Below are positions 46,135-51,218 of a DNA stretch of 51,218 bases, in pieces. The DNA lies in assembly GCA_024280885.1 (NCBI GenBank), contig JAJRPF010000069.1:1-51218 (forward strand), given 5' to 3'. Source of the DNA: Planctomycetota bacterium (lineage in GTDB: Bacteria > Planctomycetota > JAJSAM01 > JAJVHW01). The position numbers and the translations under genes are program-made. How positions within the stretch are numbered: position 1 is the stretch's first letter; the number at the start of each line of letters is the position of its first letter. The notes under the pieces were generated by a model. The model had not been told where the DNA came from, ran no database searches, and saw only the letters and a list, made by a program, of their open reading frames with translations.

Positions 46135-49100
46135 CTACCCGACGCGCGTGACGGACTCCGTCCCGAGCGATGGGTCGTCGTCGGGGGACGCGGGCGGAGC
46201 ATCGACAGCGCCGCTCTCGCCGATCCACGCCGCCATGATCTCGCGATTGACGCGGAGGTTCGTGAGCATCCCCTCGTGCGACTCCGCCGGGAACTCCGCG
46301 AGCGACTCGCCCAGAAGGCGCTTGGCATCTTCGAGATGCACGCGCTCCCCCGTCGCTCTCCACAGGAGCAGACCCGCGCACTTTCGCTCGTCGGCGTCGA
46401 GACGCTCTTTCGTCTCTGCGAATGCCGTGACTGCGTCCGCCACATCGCCGCCCGGAAGGAGCGCCAGTTCGCAGCGCGCGAGCGTCTCGACGCCGGCGTA
46501 GCCAATTTCGTGCGCCAACGCGCGCGCCTGCGCCAGAACCTCGGCCGCTCCCGCCCCACCGTTCTTCTCAGCGCGCAACGATCCCAGCGTAAGCCTCGTC
46601 GCGGCCGTCACGTGCCGCAAGTCGAACTCCTCACTGACGGCGATACCGGCGAGCAGATGCTCCTCGCTCTCCGCACCCTCTCCCTCCTCGGCAATCACAG
46701 AGCCCAGGTTGTGCAACATGACCGCCTCGACCTCCCGGCCACCGATCTCACGGCCGAGCGCGACAGACCGATGGAAGAGCTTCCGCGCCTCGCGCAGGCG
46801 TCCCTCGGACAGGAACACGTTGCCCAGGTTTCCCGCAGCAATCGCCTCCCCCCTGCGGTCCCCGGATTGGCGACTGAGCATGCGATGCCGCTCGTAGTGC
46901 TCTCGCGCGGTGGACTGCCGGCCCTCGGCCCGGCAGATGCCGCCGAGATTTGCCTCGGAGGCGGACTCGGCCCAGACGGAACCGGTCTCGCGGCCGATCG
47001 CAAGAGCGCGCTCCACGTGTTCACGCGCCTCGCCCAGGTGCCCCTCGAACCAGAGCATGAGGCCCAGGTTCCCAAGTGCACCCGCCTCGGACGGCAGGTG
47101 GTGGATCTCGCGACTGAGCTCGAGCGACCGCTCGTAGTGCTCCCGCGCCTCGCGTAGGCGGCCCGAGTTCTTGACGACGTTGCCGAGATTCCCAAGGACC
47201 ATGGCTTCGGCCGTCCGGTCTCCGCGCGCGCGTGCGAATTCGAGTGCGCGACCGTAGGCAGCCTCAGCCTCCTCTCTGCGAGCGGTCGCAGTGAGGACGT
47301 CGCCAAGCGAGTACGCCGCACGGCCGCGCACCTCGTCGTCGCCGGCCTCGGCGGCCAGACGCTCCGCTTCGCGAGCGCACTCCTCCTGTCGCGCTCGCCG
47401 GCCCAACTGAGCGAGCGCGGCGAAGAGCCGGAGCAGTACTCGTGCGCGTTCAATCCCTGACAGGAGGTCCGGAATTGCGAGTGCGCGCTCGGCCAACTCG
47501 GCGGCCGCCACGTGGTGGTTCGCGCCGTTGAGGTGCGCTTGCGCCGCGGCGACGTAACGCAACGCCTTCGGCCCCCGACCGCCCTTCATGTAATGCTCGC
47601 AGAGATCGACGCAGACCGCACCGTCCAGCGTGCTCGGATCTTCCCCCGCGGCGTTCTCGTTCTCCTCGTACGCGCGAGCAAGCTCGGCATGGGTCTCCTC
47701 GCGCATCGCAGCAGAGAGCCGCGCGTAGAGGTGCTCTTGCGTGGCGTGATGATCGAACACAAACGCCACGCCGGCCGCGCGGACCATCCCGTGCTCGTTC
47801 TCGAGTCGTCCGAGAACCCGCAGGGCCGGCAAGCGGCGTAAACCGAGCGCGTCGGCGACGAGGCGGCCGTCGAACTCGTGTCCCCAGCACGCCGCGCAGT
47901 CGAGGATCTCACGCTCCTCGTCCGTCAAGCGGCTCATCCGCGCGTCGAGCAAGTTCTTGACGGTGGCGGGGATCTCGATCTCCGTCACCTGACTGGTCGT
48001 TGCCCAGGAGCCGTCCGCACTCTGCGAGACGATCGCGCTCTCGCGCAGCGAGCGCACGATCTCGAACAGGAAGAACGGATTACCATCGGCCGTCTTGGCG
48101 ACCGTTTCGCACAGCCGTTCTGCCTGCGGCGATGTTCCCAGGATCGGCTCCAGCAAGCGTGCCACATGCACCGTGCCAAGCCGCGGCACGCTGATGTGAC
48201 TCACGTGTTCGAGCCGATCGAGTTCCGCCGTCCACTCCTTCGGCAGGACCGGCCTCGTGTTTCCGATCAGCAGCACCCGTTGCCCCGGCACGGCCATCGC
48301 CAACGACGCGAAGAGGGCGCGTCCCTCGTCGGGCGCGAAGTGCAGATCGTCGATCACCACGATCGTCGGCCGCTCCTTCGCGAGCGCGCGCGTCGCGTGC
48401 ACGATCACCGTCTTGAGCGAATCGGAGCTGAGACGCGCCGCTCCCTCGGGTGGGCCATCGCCCCGCAACAGCGCGTCGAATGCCGGAACCAACAGGGGCG
48501 TCTCGGGCAGGTAGCGCGCGCAGCCGTCCACTCCAAACTGCTCGCGGTACGCCGTCGAGAACGCGCCCGTCGCCGTGGCCGCGCCGCCGGGCGGGTAGGA
48601 GCCGTAGAGAACATTCACGTCCTCGCCGCTCTCCTCCAGCACCCGGATCAGTTCGTCGATGAGCCGCGACTTGCCGATGCCTGCCTCGCCGGTCAACAAC
48701 AGCACGCTGCCATCGCCCGCCCGCGCTTCATCGTACGCGGACCGAAGCCGCGCGAGTTCGATGGCACGCCCGACGCAATCGGTCTCGCGCGGGATTCGGA
48801 TGCGGCGCAGCGGGCGCCGCGTGCTCTCTTGAATGCGCGTCGCTTCGTCATCCCACCACTGCGACTGCTCACCAGACTCCAGCAGATCCGCGAGTACGGT
48901 CGCCGACTCGATGCGGCGCGCCGGGGCTTTCGCCAGCAGAGAGACGAGCAGTTCTTCGAAGAAGGGGCTGAGTTGGGTGCAAAGCGTCCCTGGACGCGGC
49001 GGCTTCGCATCCAAGATCTGGAGTGCCAGAGCCTCGAGCGACTTCCCCTTGAACGGTCGCGCTCCTGTCGCCAACTCGTAGAGTGTGACGCCCAGCGAGT

Positions 49101-49677
49101 AGAGATCGCTACGGGCGTCGAGCGACGCCTCGCCCTTGAACTGCTCCGGCGGCGCATACGCAGGCGAGCCGACGAACTGGCCGGTCATCGTCACGCGCCC
49201 GAGCCCCGACGAGTCGCGCGCAAGCCCGAGGTCCATCAGCCGAACCTCGTGGTCCGGTGTGATGAGGATGTTCTCAGGCTTCACGTCGCGGTGCACGATG
49301 CCCTCCGCGTGGATGGCACCGAGGCCTCGCGCTGCGCACGCTCCGATGTGGCGGCAGAGCGTCTCCGGCACGCGGCCGATCTCCTGGCGCAGGTCCTCGA
49401 GCGTCTGTCCCGACACGAACTCGAGTGCGATGTACGGTTGACCAGCAATCTCGCCAGCGTCGAGCGTCTGGATGACGTTCGGGTGCACGATCCGCCGCCC
49501 CACGGCCGCCTCGCGCAGAAATCGCTCGCGAAATCCCGAATGCGCGAGCAGATGTGGATGGACGACCTTGAGCGCTACGCGAACGCCGTCGGCATCGGTC
49601 GCCTCGTAGACGGTGCCCATCCCACCGGAGCCAAGCTCCCGTTCGATCTGGTACGGGCCGAGGCGTTCCCCTTGCAT
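46135..49677 (-). CDS. Ser/Thr protein kinase with AAA ATPase and TPR region
   Basis: A 1180-residue regulator. Residues 9-265 are a kinase: GSGGMGTV (17-24), ATP lysine K37, HRDVKPEN (129-136) and the usual APPE loop. The DFG motif reads DLG (149-151). Residues 300-680 hold a signalling ATPase of AAA_16/STAND type with P-loop GEAGIGKS (330-337) and the Walker-B-like TIVVIDDLHFAPDEG. The last 450 residues are TPR repeats (ALGNLGLMLWFEGHLGEARE, MVLGNLGNVVKNSGRLREAR). Kinase-ATPase-TPR proteins are found in several phyla and are thought to be stress-responsive regulators with unknown ligands. ATG 49677 is used; a further 37 upstream codons lack kinase character. Confidence 0.9.
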   Translation of the reverse strand: MQGERLGPYQIERELGSGGMGTVYEATDADGVRVALKVVHPHLLAHSGFRERFLREAAVGRRIVHPNVIQTLDAGEIAGQPYIALEFVSGQTLEDLRQEIGRVPETLCRHIGACAARGLGAIHAEGIVHRDVKPENILITPDHEVRLMDLGLARDSSGLGRVTMTGQFVGSPAYAPPEQFKGEASLDARSDLYSLGVTLYELATGARPFKGKSLEALALQILDAKPPRPGTLCTQLSPFFEELLVSLLAKAPARRIESATVLADLLESGEQSQWWDDEATRIQESTRRPLRRIRIPRETDCVGRAIELARLRSAYDEARAGDGSVLLLTGEAGIGKSRLIDELIRVLEESGEDVNVLYGSYPPGGAATATGAFSTAYREQFGVDGCARYLPETPLLVPAFDALLRGDGPPEGAARLSSDSLKTVIVHATRALAKERPTIVVIDDLHFAPDEGRALFASLAMAVPGQRVLLIGNTRPVLPKEWTAELDRLEHVSHISVPRLGTVHVARLLEPILGTSPQAERLCETVAKTADGNPFFLFEIVRSLRESAIVSQSADGSWATTSQVTEIEIPATVKNLLDARMSRLTDEEREILDCAACWGHEFDGRLVADALGLRRLPALRVLGRLENEHGMVRAAGVAFVFDHHATQEHLYARLSAAMREETHAELARAYEENENAAGEDPSTLDGAVCVDLCEHYMKGGRGPKALRYVAAAQAHLNGANHHVAAAELAERALAIPDLLSGIERARVLLRLFAALAQLGRRARQEECAREAERLAAEAGDDEVRGRAAYSLGDVLTATARREEAEAAYGRALEFARARGDRTAEAMVLGNLGNVVKNSGRLREAREHYERSLELSREIHHLPSEAGALGNLGLMLWFEGHLGEAREHVERALAIGRETGSVWAESASEANLGGICRAEGRQSTAREHYERHRMLSRQSGDRRGEAIAAGNLGNVFLSEGRLREARKLFHRSVALGREIGGREVEAVMLHNLGSVIAEEGEGAESEEHLLAGIAVSEEFDLRHVTAATRLTLGSLRAEKNGGAGAAEVLAQARALAHEIGYAGVETLARCELALLPGGDVADAVTAFAETKERLDADERKCAGLLLWRATGERVHLEDAKRLLGESLAEFPAESHEGMLTNLRVNREIMAAWIGESGAVDAPPASPDDDPSLGTESVTRVG

Positions 49678-50020
49678 GCGAGGAGTGTACCCAGAGCGCC
49701 GCGTGATCCGGACACTGGTCTCGAACCGGAACTTTGGATGGCGCTCGATCATGGGCGATCCAACCGGCCCGATTCGGCCCTCGCCCATCGACTCTGCACG
49801 TCCACGACTCTCGCCACTCTAAACCACAACGACGCCACGAGTCAGGTGGCGATGCAGCCCCTCGATGTGCTCGCTCTGGCCATGAGAGACGCGCGTCCTC
49901 TGACGGGTACGAACGTCCGCAGCGGAAGCGCCGAGTGCTGCCGTTGACGCGGGGCGTGCGACGTGGTCGTGGACGCCGGCCGGTTCGGGTAGCGGGTAGC
50001 GTGCAGCCATGGCCGTCCGC
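49678..50020. other. no clear gene
   Basis: Upstream region of the large kinase gene. Nothing recognised on either strand. It must hold the kinase promoter. Confidence 0.35.
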
Positions 50021-50257
50021 TCCCGGGTCTCGACGTCACGCTGGACAAGGGGGAGCGCTGGATCATCGACGAGAAGGCCGTCACCGACACGGAAGGGCCG
50101 CGCCACGGTGCACGTCCTGCCCTACGCGGCTTCGGTGTGGGTCGGCGCCGACGGCTATCGCACGCGCGACTTCGAGGTCGACCCCGCGGAGCCGCCCGCG
50201 GGCCCGATCACGGTCACGGTCACGGTCACGGTCACGCTGGAACGCGAGGAGCGCTGA
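50021..50257 (+). pseudogene. CarboxypepD_reg-like beta-sandwich fragment with frameshift
   Basis: One frame (50029 on) reads LDVTLDKGERWIIDEKAVTD. After an extra C near 50100 the next frame reads GRATVHVLPYAASVWVGADG and YRTRDFEVDP. Together this is a bacterial-Ig/carboxypeptidase-regulatory-type fold. Near the end ACGGTC is repeated four times (50212-50235), coding TVTVTVTVT, and the frame stops at 50255-50257. Short remnant. Confidence 0.5.
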
Positions 50258-50295
50258 TCGCTGCTACTGCGAGATACCGAACCCCGAAATGCCGA

Positions 50296-50346
50296 ACCCG
50301 GGTGAATTCTCCGGACGCGGCGGTGGGCCGAAGAATTCACCCGGGT
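50296..50346. repeat. 15-bp perfect inverted repeat
   Basis: ACCCGGGTGAATTCT (50296-50310) and AGAATTCACCCGGGT (50332-50346) are exact complements with a 21-bp loop. Terminator or element end; there is no T tract. Confidence 0.6.
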
Positions 50347-50524
50347 ACAGTACTTCGCGAGGGAGCGTGCACGCTGTGCGCGGAGCGAAACCGACCGCCG
50401 CAGTTCGGCGAGCCTGGCACTCGGCGTAGCGTTCAGGCCGAAACAAATCAGCCTGGCACCGCCAGTCTGGTGCTGCCATAAGAGCACTCCTTCCCGGCCA
50501 ATGCGGCCAGAACAGAGCATCCGG

Positions 50525-50663
50525 ACTATGTGCACCGCGAGCCAGTGGCGCTCACCAGCAACTTGTTGTTCGCCAACGCTTTCGGCGGGCTCCGCCCGAC
50601 GATGTGCACATCGTCCGGGGGTGCACATAGCTCGGCCTATGTGCAGCTGCACATAGGCCGAGC
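50525..50663. repeat. cluster of TATGTGCA palindromes
   Basis: 50630-50663 is a perfect 34-bp palindrome centred on CTATGTGCAG-CTGCACATAG. 50599-50616 is an 18-bp palindrome (GACGATGTG-CACATCGTC). Further copies of CTATGTGCAC/GTGCACATAG occur at 50525 and 50621. The largest abuts the broken end of the transposase. Likely mobile-element end or recombination site. Confidence 0.6.
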
Positions 50664-51218
50664 GTCTGCGGATGATGCGCACGGCTCACGACGTGCGCGA
50701 TGCCCTCGCGGATCAGCAGCTCCTGGAAACGACTCTTGCCGCGCCACGCGAAGTACTGTCGGCCCTGATCCGTCAGCACTTCCTTGGGTTTGCCAAAGCG
50801 CGCGATGCCCTCCAGAAGTCACTCGTTCGCGAGTTCGCTGCGCTGCTGCAGCGCCAGCGACCAGCCCACGATGTAGCGGGAATGATCGTCCAGAAAGACC
50901 GTCAGATAGACACGCTGACTGTGACGCGTCAGCACGTAGCTCGTGATGCCGCTCTGCCAGAGTTCGCGCGGCTTGGCGCGCTCGAAACGCCGCACTCGCG
51001 GCGGCGCACGACGCACCTTCTTCTTTGGCTGCACTGTCTCGATGCCCTCTTCGCGGACCACTTCACGTACCTTGTGGACACCCACTCGCAGGCCGCTGAA
51101 ACGAGCCAGCGCGTCGCGCACGCGACGCAGTCCCCAGCCGGGGAAACGCCGTTTCGTCGCCACGATCTCCGCCCGCACGGCATCCGGCACGGGCTCCTTT
51201 TTGCGGCCCCGCTGTGCG
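50657..51218 (-). pseudogene. IS481/ISNCY-type transposase, integrase core, with in-frame stop
   Basis: Reading from the right edge, the frame gives RRFPGWGLRRVRDALARFSG, LWQSGITSYVLTRHSQRVYL, FLDDHSRYIVGWSLALQQR, then TGA at 50821-50819. The same frame then continues as LLEGIARFGKPKEVLTDQGR, FAWRGKSRFQELLIREGIAH and SRAHHPQTLG, matching the rve catalytic domain. The in-frame TGA is thus a nonsense change, and the 3' end is lost after TLG at the palindrome. The N-terminal HTH part is off-window but would match 43957-44237. Confidence 0.75.

Noticed and set aside
47878..49947. Long + strand open frame opposite the kinase-AAA-TPR gene
   Set aside because: High GC third positions keep frames open; the - strand protein is fully explained by known domains.

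Overview
The window is high-GC DNA from a Gram-negative-type bacterium with a large signalling repertoire. A membrane-tethered ECF sigma factor, toroid (prenyltransferase/squalene-oxidase-like) and Kelch secreted proteins, a kinase-ATPase-TPR regulator and many exported proteins of unknown role fit Planctomycetota (or a similar environmental phylum such as Myxococcota or Acidobacteriota). No rRNA, tRNA or ribosomal protein gene is present to settle it. No CRISPR array or phage was seen.

Layout. (1) 1-4.35 kb is an accessory, decayed region: an IS end, a 5'-truncated protein with a DisA/diadenylate-cyclase-like nucleotide-sensor domain, an IS5-type transposase scrap, a Fic AMPylase, an AbiE antitoxin whose toxin has an internal deletion, and a truncated P-loop kinase. 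(2) 4.35-26.6 kb carries mostly + strand exported or signalling genes: S10 carboxypeptidase, toroid protein, beta-helix protein, two HflK/HflC-like SPFH proteins (- strand), a 1294-residue sigma factor with a transmembrane helix and about eleven carboxypeptidase-regulatory-like repeats, a PadR regulator overlapping two secreted Kelch proteins, a ChaN-like lipoprotein, a membrane hybrid histidine kinase with two receivers and an HPt, and a patatin. (3) 26.86-33.28 kb is a six-gene - strand operon, nearly every junction overlapping: globin-type RsbR, RsbS, RsbT, RsbX, a hybrid histidine kinase with an RsbT-like N-terminus, and a receiver-pseudoAAA-Ser/Thr kinase. This is a stressosome wired to phosphorelay and Ser/Thr phosphorylation. 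(4) 33.4-36.8 kb: a dihaem cytochrome c peroxidase-like gene divergent from OxyR, then a voltage-gated-type K+ channel with a zinc ribbon. (5) 36.8-43.2 kb: VapC remnant, RluA-type pseudouridine synthase, hemerythrin, HAD hydrolase, and an exported HEAT-repeat/thioredoxin-like pair. (6) 43.2-46.1 kb is a graveyard: sterol-desaturase fragment cut by an IS, a 3'-truncated IS, truncated and frameshifted genes, a CCA/poly(A)-polymerase fragment and a pair of structured repeats. (7) 46.1-51.2 kb: a 1180-residue kinase-AAA-TPR regulator, a frameshifted beta-sandwich fragment, a palindrome cluster and a transposase with an in-frame stop that runs off the window.

Both window edges lie in what looks like the same IS family, so this is probably a contig broken at IS copies. 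The best candidate for a little-described system is the oxygen-sensing stressosome operon with its unusual output. In it the RsbS phosphorylatable serine is replaced by alanine, the histidine kinase carries a degenerate RsbT-like module, and the final response regulator is a Ser/Thr kinase joined to an AAA+ domain that has lost its catalytic residues.
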